A DNA stretch of 64,000 bases from Phytoseiulus persimilis (Eukaryota; Arthropoda; Arachnida; Mesostigmata; Phytoseiidae): assembly GCA_037576195.1 (NCBI GenBank), contig CM075102.1:29446745-29510744 (forward strand), read 5' to 3'. The translations under genes were made by a program, and so were the position numbers. The notes below the pieces were generated by a model. The model worked only from the letters and a program-made list of their open reading frames with translations. It made no database searches and was not told the origin of the DNA. Shown piece by piece: positions 48,201 to 60,191 of this stretch. Each line of letters begins with the position of its first letter. Position 1 is the first letter of the stretch.

Positions 48201-51200
48201 AAATCGCTTCGCCCGAGCAAGTGTCTTGTAAGAAGCGGTTCAGCAGAGAAATACTCATTCAGTCACAGCCGTAACGTCCGCGATGATCAAGAGCTGGGTG
48301 GGTGCCGCACAGCATCTCAAAACACTCGCTTCCACGGTGCCGAACGAGTCGTAATTTTTAGTGGATCGTCTTAGTTCGCCAGAGACTGAATTATCTCAGT
48401 GAGAAAGACCGCATCTTGGGGCCGCCCGCTGAATAGTTCGACCATCTTGTCGAAAACAAATCAACTGTTCCATCATACGTATAACCGCTGTTGCCGTTCC
48501 TATTCTGATCGCTGTAGAGACTTTCCTCTTCCCTTTTACTCCACGAGCATTCCCTGGGTCGTCTCCTCGAGACCTCCGCGGATTCAGGGAGTGGCTAGAT
48601 CCCGTGGAGCCGAACAAGGATCAAACCAAACAATCAGAATAACTGACCAATGGACGGTGACAGCTCACGGAACGAGAAATCGAGCCGCGTATTGGGTAAC
48701 GGTGTTTGGCTCTTTCGGGTTTCGCCTGAAAATTGCCTGAAGCATTTGGCTCGCCATCTGACGTTTTTGTCGGCGATTCATATCGTGCTGGGTCGCGGGA
48801 TCTCGCTTCGATTCTTGGATCAGAGATCCGATTTCTCAGAGTGGCTCGGAGCTCGCTTCCGAGCTCTGAAAGTCAAAATGATCCCGTCGTTCTCCGACGC
48901 TCCGTCCTTGGAGGGGAGCCGGAAGCTGAATTTCGATCTCATGGTGTCGGAAGAGTGATATTTCCGGAAAATCCGTGCGGAAAGAGCTGACGCGCTGCAA
49001 TGACTTGATCTCCTCGAGTTTGGACGCAGCGAGCTCTAATCGAGCTCGGGTAACAACGTTTCTTGGTTCGCGGCACGGGTTTCGTCAGAGAAGCGACTAC
49101 ATCTCATCCACGAAACCCTGACGAGAATTTCCAACAATCACGTCTAGTTGGCGGCTCCGCATGTGGACTTCGTATTCGACATCGGCGCCATCTAGAATTC
49201 GCTTTGGTCCCGTAGCCGTCGAGGGATCGATTGTGGCAAGTATTCTCAAAGCGAGCGCTTGATCGAATATTTATTCATTGAGGTTTTTATCCTGCTCCCT
49301 CCCCGCGGCTGAGCGCAATTGCGAATCATCTCTCGTCCCGCGTCGTCGTGTGTCCTGCGAGGACTTCTGCAATCCGAATTCTTGCATCCGAGGCAAGAGA
49401 ATCGTCATCAAGCTCGCTGCAACGGATGGAGATAGTTTTTGATCGGAGTAGAGCGGGAACGCTGTGCTGTCGGGTTTGATCGCCACGAGCTGGACTCTTG
49501 ATATGCCGTTGTTAGCGAGCGGGTGGAAACGAGAGAAGAATACATAGAGTCTAACACGAGAAAACAGCACCAGATCCTATGCTTTACGACGCGGGAGTCC
49601 AGCAAAGAAAACACCATGTTAGCCGCATGTAAGCACGACGGTCCGAACGGCCCTATTCTCGGAATCCGAGCGGAGACTCAAAGGGCACTCGCCTCAGAGA
49701 GAATCATGGAAGATGAATACGAATCGGTTGTAGCCATCCATAAACAGAACTCGTTCGCCCTCATACGAGAAGAAGCTTGGGAGCTACCCGAAGGTGGACT
49801 TGTTGTTCGAACTGTGGACGAAACTCTTGACACTGGAGATGGGAACGTCGAGGAGCTGAGTAGAATAACGGAGAGAAGACGTCCACAAACAGAGGAAACA
49901 CGATGTTTACCCCGAGAAGACACGTTGTATGCGCTGGAAGAAGAAGAGTGGGACCCGAGAATGGGCAGGTGACGGCGAGAGAAGTGGGAGCCGATTGTGC
50001 CTAGGTTCCACGACGAGCATGCACGCGAAATAAACAGTCTCAGATCCCTATTCGTTTCCTGCTCTATCGAACCGCACGGGTTCTCATCCAGCTCCGAGAC
50101 TGAGTGAAAGCTGCTGACGAGGATTGCGTTTAGTGGAGATGAAAAGAGTTCCATTATTTTCGCTCTCCAAATGGAAACAAAGGAGTGTATCAGAGTGCGA
50201 AGACACAGGACGTCTTTCCCGAAAAACAGCATGATGCCGAATCACCATTGAGAATGCTTTCATTTCCCCTGATCTGCTGCTTTGCTTCCGACGCTTCATG
50301 AGAGCCAACGTCCGCTCCATTCAGACGAAAAGTCTCAAACTATCTGTTTACCTTTCAGACACAGCTTAGCCAGTCCCTGCAGTCGCTTTCGGAACGAGCC
50401 AAAGGAGCTAACGAGCTGATCGCCAATCTCAAAGGAATGTCAGCGAAAATCAACGTGAGTTTAGAAGAAAAATCGGAATCTCGAGTCAAGTCGCGCTGTG
50501 ACATTTCGTTCACTTGGTCCGTTATAGAAAGAAAGATGTTGGAGCGGCTCGAACGCATTCCTAACTACGTCTTTGTGACTTTGACCCCTTCGACAGATCA
50601 CGACGATTTAAATAGAGCCTAGAAATACCATTGCCGATCTTGCTCTGTCGAGCGATGGGCGTCGCAGCCCCGCACGTCTCCGAAATGTCAACGCTCGGTC
50701 TTGGTGTTCGATTTCATCAGAAGAATATAATCTGGAGAGCCGTTAGGGCTGCTCGCGTAGCGAACGAGCTTTGGGGTCAAGCCATGGCCGCCACGTTCCA
50801 TGAAAAAGTTGTGTGGCCCTCCACAACTTGCTCGGCCCGCTCCGTGCGCTCCGATTTCGTATCCTCAAGCTCGTACACATATCGCCTACTTTGGAGGCGA
50901 CCGGCGCATACGCACGCTCGCCCACACGATTCCCAATACGTGGGCTGCAATCTTCGTAGACGTTAGAATGTTACCGTGTCTCTATGCGTTATCGCGTTCT
51001 TTCCGATTGAGCTTTCATACAATTCCGATCAATTTGAATGGAGCTGGGTCCAGGCAATTTCGCTGGAGATCCCAGCGTGAAGCCTGCCGCATTTTTCGTA
51101 TGTCATTTTCTGCTCAGAAGAACATTTTCAATCGACCAAAGACTGGAATTGCGTTTGAATGAACTTCTTCATGATCAGCTTTTCCCCTTCGAAAGCGCTC

Positions 51201-54200
51201 GGACGAGATTTTCCTCCGTGAGCGCCGCACTCGGACCTCGATAGGATGGATTCCGGGAGCGGACGGGTCGGCCGACAACAGTCAAAGAGGAGTCAGCGGG
51301 CAAAATCCTCAGACGCGGTAGAATCGCAAGATCCTCATAAATTTCTCGTGAGCCTTCATTTGAAGTGCCCAACAGCACGACATTACAGAGTTTATCTCCG
51401 CCCGGGGAAAAGTTTATACGCAGGTTTTCTCACCGTCTTATCCGCTTCGTTTTTTGTGTTGCAAGGCTCGCAACAATATATACGCCCTGATCGGGCTTTG
51501 ATGCTTTTCTTGTCCCCCGGGACATAAAACTCTCGCTTCGAAATTATCTCATTGTGATGGTTTCCGATTCGGAAATTCCCTTCGAGTCGGAGTGAAACTG
51601 CGTCGAGCATCATGGCAGCCACATTTTCGCCGTTGAAACCGCGGTGCCGTTTTCTCAAGTGATGATCGGCATTTTTTCCCATCAGACAGACGATCGGGCT
51701 GACGTATTCCGAGTTTTTCGAATGTCAACTTGAAGCAGTGTTTCCCGCGCCCCGGCGCTAACTCCGTCGCACGGGGTAAAAGACCTGGATGTCCGGCGCC
51801 CGACCAAACCGTGGGGGGTGGCGCGGCTGGTTGGTCGGGCACGTCACTCCAAATCATTCGCCATCTGAAGCGCTTCCTAATAGACTTTTTGTCGTGGACT
51901 TGACGTGAAATGTTCCATTTGGCCAAACTTTTTCGTTCATCCGCAAATAACGGGTTTCTCGAAGCTCAATCGTGCTCTTTGTGGCTTCCTTATGTTGGCA
52001 GTGGTGTTCAATGAACGCGAACACGGTTGAGCTGCTTTGAAAGCGGCGGCGATCCTAGAATTGGCCGAGTTTCCCACCGTTCCGACGAAACCCTTGCTCG
52101 AGACCGACAAATACTCGCATTTCTCGCCGATAATTTTGCGCGTTCCGCCGCGAGAGAAGCTGTCCTGTGCGTGTATGGGTCATCTAGTGGACACGAAAAT
52201 TTTAAATACGGTCTCTCAGAGTGTTCGTCTGTCCTTTTCCCTCGCTTTCTCATGCTGGCAAACGGCCTGCTCGGGCTGAGACTCTGTGGGGATCACAGTT
52301 TTACGATGATATCCTCGGTCCTTCCTTCCTCCATGGACTGACGGCTGTTGGTCCCCGCAGCCTTCAGTTCGGTGCGGGAGTCTCGATATCGCGACGATAA
52401 CTTTCTCCACCGTTCATTCTCTTGACCGAAGTCGGCTCGAGCCAGAACCTTAAAGCGTGTGTGATCATCGATGAGGAGCTCTAAGATCTCGGGTTTAACC
52501 GAGGATTCCTGCAATATTGCGTTGCGATTGCAACTGAGAGACGTGAAAGTCTCGGCGGATTTGCGGCAGACCTCGGCGAATCCGGTCCGAGAGTCCCCGA
52601 AGCAAACTTCAACACGACTCGTCTACACAACGGATGAAAGATTCCATGCGTCGGGCACTTGCTCAATCACGATTTTCTCGCAAGACGGCGTTTGTGAGCA
52701 CCGAAGTGTGGCATCGACCCGTTCACGGAGGCTTCCTCTACATCTCCAGGGCGTGGGAGAGTGAACTTAACGGGAGAACACATGTCGGCATCGATATTCA
52801 ATGGATGAGTCTCCTGTTTCCTGAAGTGACAACAAACGAGTTAGGAGCTCTCATGCCGTCCGCGATGAGATCCGTCAGACTCAATGGCGTGAGTGAGCGG
52901 CTCTGACAGCCCGCGACAATGAAATCAAGGGACTACGCACAACGATTAGGACATGGAACATTGGTTTCCCACCTCGAATCCTCGAGGCCTCTTTGAGGAG
53001 CACGCCGTCTAGTTGACGAGCCGAGCTGCGGTCGTGTGCTCAGATTTCTGCCGTCGGCCGCGAGTGCAACGGCGGTGAACACAGCTTCTTGCTTCGCGGG
53101 TCGGCGAAACGGTGGCTGCGGATGAGGACGCCATTTCATCCCGGAACGGGTTGGGGCAGTTGTTAGGGTGAGTCCGGCTGCAGGGCCAGCTTGATGTCAA
53201 GGCGGAAAACACGGTCTCGGAGGAGCTAAGAGTCCAGGGGTTGGCGAACGGTCGCACAAACTGGAGCGCTTCGGCTCAGGGAGAACGACCAAACTTGGCG
53301 GAAGGCTGCTAAATGAGAAAGTGGCAGATTCTCTCTCGGAAATTCCCCTCTTCTTGCTCTTTGTTCGCTGTCAGGTTTTAGCTCGACAGAAATGAAGGGA
53401 ACGAAGATCAACTCGGAGGAATCGCAGCCGAGAACGTGACATGTCTTGTGAAGAACGCAGCGAAAAATGTCTCAGGCTCGCAGAACTCCGCAGCGCGCAA
53501 TAACGGACCCACGAATGATGCTCTTGGCGCTCGAGCGCAAACGATATGTAGCGAGTTAAGCAACGAGCTCGACCCGATTGTAGAAGGCTCTCAAAGCTGC
53601 GAAAGGCTGTCGAGTGTGTAACTCTTGCTGCGAGTGTGCTGTTGCAAGGCTTTTGTCCAGCTAAGCAGAACGAGAGAACGAACTCGTCGCTGGGTATCGC
53701 CACGCTAAGTCAGTGTCAGTCGAGCACTCGGCCGTTCAGGCTGATGCAGACGGGTTTCACTCAGGCAAATCTCGTTGTTTGACGGCGACCGGCGTTCGTT
53801 TGTGCCAACAGCAAGTCGTCGCTAGCTCAATGAGCTTATGTCAGCTCTTCTTCCTCAATACCGTGGTTCGCGAGATACGATAGCAACGAAGTCACTGCAG
53901 TATACCCGCCTGTTTCCGTTCACAGGCTATATTCCATGGTCAACGGTTTTTATTATGTTTCATTGCTAGCTGCCAGGGAATCAGACAGTGCTTCGAAAAC
54001 GCTGTCATGGAAACTGGGACACTGAAAGCCCGCGGAAGAGAAACTGAGCGCGCAGTAGAGCGCACTTCGTTTTTCGTTAGGATAAGCCTCAGGGGCTCGA
54101 TGCCGGCGGCGGCGGTGGCATCGGCTCAACGCCCAATCGGGGGTGGGAGCCGAGAGACCACGCGCACACTCCGCTTCTCACGGACTATGCGAGAGGGGCA

Positions 54201-56417
54201 GTGAATGTATGGGAAAGCGATTACAGTCGGCGGCTACCGGCATTTTTTTTACGTGCTATGCTAAAATGCCGTGCGTGCGATAGTAGAAAAACAACAGAGG
54301 AAAATCTAACGGGAGAGAGAGATCCCATGGCTGTCGATTCTTGAGAGTCATTCATCAGTATCCGAGAGTCGCTCATGGCGCTGGGCTAAGAGTTCTTTGC
54401 ATCGAAACACTCTTCGTACGGAAAAACTCCCGCACCAAATGATCGAGTTCGGCCGGAGCCTGATCCGTGCCACATTCGTTCGGCCCCCACTGACCCTCAG
54501 CTGACTGATCCGTTTTGTTTCGCAGGAGAATTGCCAATCGCTAGAAAACTCGATCCGATCTCAATGTGCAGCGCTCATCGAAGCAGTCGAGAGGAGACGG
54601 GACGAACTCATCGAAATCGCTCAAACCGAAAAGGAAAATCGGCTACAGGAAATTCGGGAGAAAGTGGGGAAATGCAGCCAAAGTCTCCAGAGTACAACTT
54701 CCTTACTCCAACTCTGTATCGAAGCTCTGAAAGAGCCTGAACCGACAGTTTTCCTCCAAGTGAGTTACTCTCCTAGATTTGACCATCTCATCCAGCTCGC
54801 GACATTCCTCCCCAACGTCTCACTGGAGAATCCCTGATCATACTCAAATGAGTCATGAGTCCCCTCCACGGATATTCCGGAGCGCCATTTAAGAAGTTTC
54901 CGGTTTCAGATTGGCGGCATTCTGATCAACCGGGTCAAAGGCTGTGAACAAGAATGGCTCAAAGAACAAAGACACACGACAGCTATGAACAACTTCGACT
55001 TCGAGATCAACGACCAAGCTGCCCTGGATCAGATACGGCAGCTCGATTTCATCAAAAACAAACGTGAGTGTTGCCGGAAGGAAGACTCTCCATTAACGGA
55101 ACTCTGTTGGGCTCCGCCCCATAGTTGATCCATGTGCATGTGGATTCATCGTTGCACGGCGGAAATTTCTATCTTGGTTCGTCTCCAATCTCGTTGATGA
55201 GCTGTCAGACTGTAGGTATTGTTACTGTTAGCGCTTTTTGCCTGTTCAATAACTCGAGCCAACCCCCACGCGATCCTAATCTATCTCATAACCTCGTATT
55301 CTATTTAATGCATACAGGAGAGGATAGTGAATCAGGTCGGTAAAATTATAGCTGTCTGGAACGATGCCACGGAGATCCCTCGATTCCGAGAATCCTCAGA
55401 GCTTGTTCCTCTCGGACATTCAGCCCGTTCGAGTTGAAATTCTCAGGTGTGGTACAGACATTCCGATTGCGATTTCAGCTCCGGGGGCACCGATCATCAT
55501 CTTGGACGAATGCGGTGCGTTGAACAATTCCATCACCATTTCGTGGAGGGCCGCGATCAATCAAAGTCCCGTCGACGCTTTCGTGCTCGAGATAACCGAC
55601 CATGATGATGCCAAAGCCTTCCGTGTGAGTTGAAGGCGTCGGATGACGAGGAACGATCGCGTCTGCCAAAGGCTATCTGAAGTCCAATTCTCTCAGATGT
55701 GGCGCTAGCTCTGTATCGCGTTCTTGCTCCCGGATGAATGACCCGTTTTCTTCCGTGCTGTTTCAGGAGGTTTACTGTGGACCGGATAACATCTGCACAA
55801 TAGATGGTCTCCACTTCAGCACCCTCTACAATGTGCGTGTCAAAGCTTTCAACTCACACGGATCATCAATTTACTCGCAAATGGTCTCTCTGGAAACTCA
55901 TAGCGTCGCATGTTTCCTCCTTGACGCATCGACAGCTCATCCCGACACCATGATAAGTGAGGATTGTCTCAGAGTTACGGCTGATGCTTTCGAGCATCGG
56001 CTTGTGTTGGGTAACCTCGGTTTTTCATCGGGCGTGCACTACTGGGAGCTCACTCTGACTCGATACGAAGGAAACACGTCCGACGTTGTCTGCGGGGTCG
56101 CGCGTTATCATGCAGCTCGTGATCTCATGTTGGGCAAGGACGAAAACGGTTATTCCATGTACATCGATCACCAACGTTCGTGGTACTTGCACGACGACCA
56201 GCATCACACGCGAACTCCCATGGGGATACGGCAAGGGGACATCATTGGAGTTCTGCTCGATATGGATGCGGGCGCTTTGAGCTTCTTCGTCAACGGTACT
56301 CTGCAAGGCGGAGTGAGGGCTTTCCAGAATCTGGAAGGCGTTCTTTATCCAGCCGTTAGTGTGAATCGCTTTGTGGAGTTCAGTCTGAGGTCGGGTTTGG
56401 ACCCACCGGAATGCTGA
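39222..56417 (+). CDS. TRIM9: TRIM9-type E3 ubiquitin-protein ligase
   Basis: Complete six-exon plus-strand gene: 39222-39890, 50359-50454, 54526-54759, 54910-55063, 55479-55624 and 55767-56417, phases consistent, 649 residues (vertebrate TRIM9 about 710). A RING finger lies at the N-terminus (CPVCKHLF at 7-14, CFHSVCLKC, CPTC near 75), with two B-boxes (about 110-152 and 175-212). A COS/coiled-coil follows (about 213-385; TQLSQSLQSLSERAKGANEL), then an FN3 domain (about 386-475) and a B30.2/SPRY domain to the end (HYWELTLTRYEG, GVARYHAARDLMLGKDENGY). TRIM9-class ligases act in neurons, binding microtubules and controlling netrin-dependent axon branching. An in-frame ATG at 39156 would add 22 residues; 39222 is preferred because it directly precedes the RING as in relatives. 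The first intron is 10,468 bp, far larger than the others (142-4071 bp). All metal ligands I can check are present. TRIM67 is the alternative name, less likely. Confidence 0.93.
47160..48104 (-). CDS. Long unassigned open frame (314 codons) in TRIM9 intron 1
   Basis: This is the longest open frame in the window that is not part of a recognised gene. It is on the strand opposite TRIM9. The product would be basic and rich in Arg and Ser, with no hydrophobic core pattern, signal peptide or recognised motif. A plus-strand 142-codon frame overlaps it (47442-47870). With three stops in 64 codons, an uninterrupted 314-codon run is improbable by chance, but the amino-acid mix does not look like a typical folded protein. 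It may be a nested gene, a decayed element or a compositional accident. Confidence 0.15.
   Translation of the reverse strand: MSVSYNDRRLMERESISKRAQTHSQLPRLPDPSAQGFEEGSPSSFTPGPPRVELRIDSSQSPTLHSRIPSFEKCVNMPLRSCLLSFVRICCCAPVVRCFARLPARFIRRDSAFDETMRRPTGLVADSRRLHDDQTTSWPVNQPRDQRTSLSAWRRDRRCLARQHTARLALTSRRVSAGQTNRRSEIPHLHQIYIPRDAEADADESLSQCDTASRRGTNHAHRRKRDSSTLRGWRSLLACEKQNLEHSEEEHLELEPTQVALSEQISLRVPSKETGMVHYSSSRMSHTPGSGPRVFPGSNSDEPPRSRYDAVRQT
49523..49972 (+). CDS. Acidic 149-codon open frame in TRIM9 intron 1, unrecognised
   Basis: The frame runs from ATG (49523) to TGA and codes a Glu/Asp-rich, hydrophilic product (SERIMEDEYESVVAIHKQN, EEAWELPEGGLVVRTVDE, YALEEEEWDPRMGR). It ends about 390 bases before TRIM9 exon 2 and is on the same strand. 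It does not splice in phase to TRIM9 in any way I could see. The complementary strand has a 184-codon Ser-rich frame (49678-50232), so one of the two is a shadow of the other. The plus frame has the more protein-like composition. No homologue is recognised. Confidence 0.2.
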   Translation: METREEYIESNTRKQHQILCFTTRESSKENTMLAACKHDGPNGPILGIRAETQRALASERIMEDEYESVVAIHKQNSFALIREEAWELPEGGLVVRTVDETLDTGDGNVEELSRITERRRPQTEETRCLPREDTLYALEEEEWDPRMGR

Positions 56418-58369
56418 GCTGCCCACCAGCAGGTCGGCGAGTTGTCGAGTTTTAGGTATGGGAATCGTGTCGAGTTCGACTGTTTCTTCAGGGAGGTAAG
56501 AAAAAACGAACTGTCTAGTCAAACCATCACGACCATCACTAATTTAAATCTTCGATGCATATTCACTGAAACGTCACGTCACAATTCAAAGCGAAAAACG
56601 ACGCTGATACATCGAGCCAAAGACATAATCGATATGGAGCTGTTCTTATAATCTCAACGGGATTCGATGTCCGCCGTTACAATTTACACAACGAAATGAA
56701 ACACAGCTAACTACTTCGAATCACCGTGGCTAACGTCCGTCAGCGGATCCGTTCAAAGATTGAGGTCTTCGAGCTGGCCATTTCCTCCTGGGTTGTCACA
56801 GTAAGACTCCTCATGTCGTTCAAGGTACCTCTGTGGGATGACTACGATTTCGTCGCATGTGTGGACTGTCCGAACGAATCGGTGGACGTCCTAAGGTTCA
56901 CGTGTCTGTATGATATTCATACGAAATCTATGGTCTCTGTGCGACTTGTGCGTTTGTACTTTTATAAGGCCTCGTGGTGTTTGTCTGGAAGTACGGGTGT
57001 TTATATAAGAGACTTCGTTCACGGAGAAATCAATGTTTGTGTTATTGGATACAGAATCGTTCCAATTATATCTTAAAGTCAACCTGTAGAATCATCGGGA
57101 ACCCAAAATCATCCAGAACTCCGGTCTCCCAGACCATAATGCTCCATTAGAAGTACCTCAAAAGTTCAGCTCAGAGTTCTCAGCAGCCGTCAGTGAGGTG
57201 GACGCGGCATCGTTACGTACGCTTGTCAATCGATGGGAAGAAACAGCGTCCTGCTGCATGTCACCTCTTTCCCGTCTATCCCGCTTTGGTCGTTTTTCAC
57301 GCATATTACTTGTCCATCCATATACATCAACTCCATATCAAACAAGACCCGAATCAAAATGTTTATTTTACACTTGAATAAAACCAGGGAGTTCCATCCT
57401 CGCAATCCAACCAGTATACTAATGCGATCAACATCTATACGCCAGGTTTTCAAAAAACCCGATCGTCTCTCAGCAAAGAGCCCTAGTACCTCATTAGGAA
57501 TATTGGGTGCTTGATGATTCATCCCCGCATTCTTTTAGCAGCACGTCGAGTTCAGACTTTGATGTGATGAAAAGATCCGAAAGAGTGCCGAGTTTCCTGG
57601 AGCGGAAGCTGAGCATTCTCACGGCGGTTCCTCGACGCAACTCGTTCCAAAACAGTCCCACGCGACTATGGCAATCTGTTCTGTCCTGATCTCAGTGAAT
57701 CCACTTCGTGCTGTTCAACTCTGCTCCCCACCAGCCGCTGCTCTGAAATGAAATGGACCCGTGCCACTTCCGTGTCTTCGAGGGCACTGAAGTCTCCGAG
57801 CGTTCGCTAACATCGAATTAATACTCGAAACCATTCTCTGAGAGCATCCCTCTGGAGCTATATACCTGAAAAAATCGCAATATTCTACGGAAGAATCGCG
57901 GGAACGGGCGCCCCTGATGCAGCGCTCTGACCCCTTGAAGACCCCTGGAACCCGGAAAACTTGTGTTCCTTGAGCAGCTGAGGAATCGATGCCCTGGCGT
58001 TTACCGGGAGAAATACGGTTTTTGTTCATTCAATCAACTTCCCCCGGATTCCGAATCAGCAGCTACCGAGAGTGATTAGCGAGAGCAAGCGGCGAGTTGA
58101 ACAGAGATCGCCCGGCCCTCGGAGAAGCTTCGGGGGCGGCTGCGTATCTGCGGTCGAGCTGTTCTTACGCGGGACATGGCGGGCCGCATCCATCGAACTC
58201 GAGTCGAACGTGGTCGCGTTCTTCAGTTACTTCGGAATTACCCGTAAAGGCAAAGGAGTCCAACAAGAGAGCGAATTCTTAGAGCGCTGCTTGGCTGCCT
58301 CCTCCATCGATTCACGAATCGGCACGGCAACGTGCGAGGAGATGATCGGAAGCGGCGTTCTCCTACGGA
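56418..58369. other. TRIM9 3' UTR and downstream spacer
   Basis: After the TRIM9 stop the sequence becomes clearly AT-richer (about 56500-57450), as expected for a 3' UTR. Open frames here (e.g. plus 56726-57076) have no recognised motif. The first AATAAA on the plus strand is at 57377-57382. The stretch from 57700 to 58369 is closer to window-average composition, with nothing recognised. Confidence 0.45.
57377..57382 (+). terminator. Candidate poly(A) signal for TRIM9
   Basis: First AATAAA on the plus strand after the TRIM9 stop, 960 bases downstream and at the right edge of the AT-rich segment. It would imply a 3' UTR of about 1 kb. Confidence 0.4.
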
Positions 58370-58585
58370 CCATACTCCCCCGACCTTGCCCCGTCGGACT
58401 ATCACTTGTTCGCATCCCTCGGGCACGCACTTTCCAACCAGCACTTCGCTAAATTTGAAGAAATTGGAAAATGGCTCGATTCATGGTTCGCCTCAAAGGG
58501 AGAAGACTTCTTTCGCAGAGGAGTCCGAAAACTTCCCGAAAGATGGACCAGTTGTGTGGCTAATGAAGGAGCATACTTCGAATGA
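58370..58585 (+). pseudogene. Mariner transposase, C-terminal remnant
   Basis: A 71-codon frame ending at TGA (58583-58585) carries the mariner hallmark PYSPDLAPSDYHLF, whose PSD aspartate is the third residue of the D,D34D catalytic triad. It is followed by KWLDSWFASKGEDFF, LPERWTSCV and a YFE terminus, as at the end of Mos1-type (mauritiana subfamily) transposases. Full enzymes are about 345 residues; here the N-terminal DNA-binding part and the first two catalytic aspartates are not found in any frame upstream. The copy is therefore 5'-truncated or scrambled and cannot encode a working enzyme. Confidence 0.88.
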
Positions 58586-58635
58586 AATAAAATATTTTGT
58601 CTTGTTACATGAGAATTTTCCGTTTTTGAAAAAAT

Positions 58636-58662
58636 CGTCCGGTTTCATAGGTATACACCTGG
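58636..58662 (-). repeat. 3' terminal inverted repeat of the mariner relic
   Basis: Read on the minus strand this begins CCAGGTGTATACCTATGAAA and continues ACCGG, closely matching the style of mariner ends (CAGGTGTA followed by a purine-rich stretch). It lies 50 bases after the transposase stop and is followed outward by the dinucleotide TA (58663-58664), the mariner target site. No partner end was found upstream, so the 5' half is lost. Confidence 0.75.
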
Positions 58663-58664
58663 TA

Positions 58665-60191
58665 GGTGGCACACTCTTCCAGAACGCCTTGTTTCGATGG
58701 GCGTCGGGCAAGTAACTGTGCCAACAAGTGTCGGCGTATCCGTGAGGGCGGCTGACACGGCTCGTTCATCCGTCGACAGCGCACTCCCACTTCCGCTCAG
58801 CTTCGCAAGGACTCAAGTCAGATGGGGAACAGACAGCAAGAGGTGTGACAGGAATGCATCTCGGGAAGGAAAGAGGGGAGCCGGTGGCTATAGTCCAACT
58901 GGAGGTTGCAGTGCAGAAAGGAAAGGGTAAAGGAAAGGTGGAAGGGCGAGCGGTTATAACAACAGGCGATAGCAGGGCCACTGACTTCCTGCTTCAGCGT
59001 TTGGCGATTGCGGCTCAACGAGGGAACTGGGCAGCGGAGAATGGAAACACCTTGTTCCGGCACTAATCTGCACCCTTAGCACTCGTGTTCCCCGATGAAG
59101 TCGCAATCCTATTCTTTATCGCTAATCAATGCGGACAGCTTCGAGGAAGAAATCCAGATTTCGACCTGCGATAGTTGGCTTCGGTGCCGCTCCTCCAAAG
59201 GCTCTAAAGAAGGTCGGCTGGGTATGCGGTCCCGAACAATATTGCATCGTCCCACTTGGTTACGACGCTAGCTTAGCTCATTCGTCTTCCAATGTGAATG
59301 GCTGAGTTGATTTTGCGCCGGATCAAAACACCAATGATTGAACTCTGCCGATAGAATGAGTGGAATCCAAAATCTTTTGGGACACGACTGCTTTTCGAGA
59401 ATTCGGCGATTCCATCGATTCGCAGTTTGCCTCTCTTGCAGTTTCCGAGTTTGCTGTATGCGTCCGGAGGAAACCCGAGCTAAAGGAAACAGAGCGGACT
59501 CGCGGCCGTCTACGAGTGACGCTAATGTAGAGACGATGCGGTCCAGTCGAAATTGCAGGCAAATGAGAGGATAGCGGTAGCTGGTCTTACGAGACGTCTG
59601 ATGCCTCCGCGGCTCTTCTTCGTTATACACTTCGTTACACGCGAACAACATCTCCGATCAAGGAGATGTCCCTTGTGGGAAAACCGGCTGATCCTCCATT
59701 TGATCTCGTTGTCCTCGTTGCAGAGTCTGGCCATGAGTCACAGCCAGCCTGGAAATCGCCCCCAAGCATCGCTGGGCTGCCTGTCGCGCACTCGTTCCGT
59801 ACGCAGAATCTCCGTGAAGGTGTAGGGGAGGTAGCCGATGATTTTGAACCAAACATGAACAGCTTGCACGTTTCTCCCGGTCTCATTCAGACAGCCGTCG
59901 TCCTAAGATCGCAAAAGTCAAGACGCGAGGAATATGGACACGTGCTCACCTACTGCATCGAGGGACTCCTGAAAGAAAAACCTGACCGCATTCAGCTAGA
60001 AGGGATTTCATTTGGCTGCTTGAGTGCCGCTAGCGGTGAATTTTGGCCGCCGCTCCTGAACTATCCACCTCCCTCATCCTTGACAACATCAGTGTTAACT
60101 TGGAAAGTCCAACCGGACATGCTCTGCTGGGCGCCTCTTCAGAGTAGCCGGTGATCAGCTCGAACATGAGCAGGATCNTCTGATTTTCCAG
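58665..60191. other. Region without a secure gene
   Basis: It contains a plus-strand 162-codon frame (59666-60154) with hydrophilic segments such as REEYGHVLTYCIEGLLKEKP. It could include an upstream exon of the gene that ends at 60723, but no donor in the required phase 1 was convincing. An ambiguous base at 60178 lies in the presumed polypyrimidine tract of the next acceptor. Confidence 0.35.

Larger units (their letters stand above)
39891..50358. other. Giant TRIM9 intron 1
   Basis: The 10.5-kb intron lies between the B-box exon and the coiled-coil exon. It contains several open frames longer than expected by chance at this composition: plus 41986-42753 (255 codons), minus 44169-44810 (213), minus 47160-48104 (314), plus 49523-49972 (149) and minus 49678-50232 (184). 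A plus-strand exon-like stretch at 40075-40262 (SNLDLPPKGSTDLFSLLRDE) follows the first exon closely. None carries a family motif I recognise, and many overlap frames on the other strand. Nested genes, alternative exons or decayed transposons are all possible. Confidence 0.5.

Noticed and set aside
55364-55478. Upstream extension of the TRIM9 FN3 exon to an ATG at 55364
   Set aside because: The TTTCAG acceptor at 55473-55478 joins the previous exon in phase; the extension is intron read-through.
56025-56522. 165-codon minus-strand open frame
   Set aside because: Antisense shadow of the TRIM9 SPRY exon.
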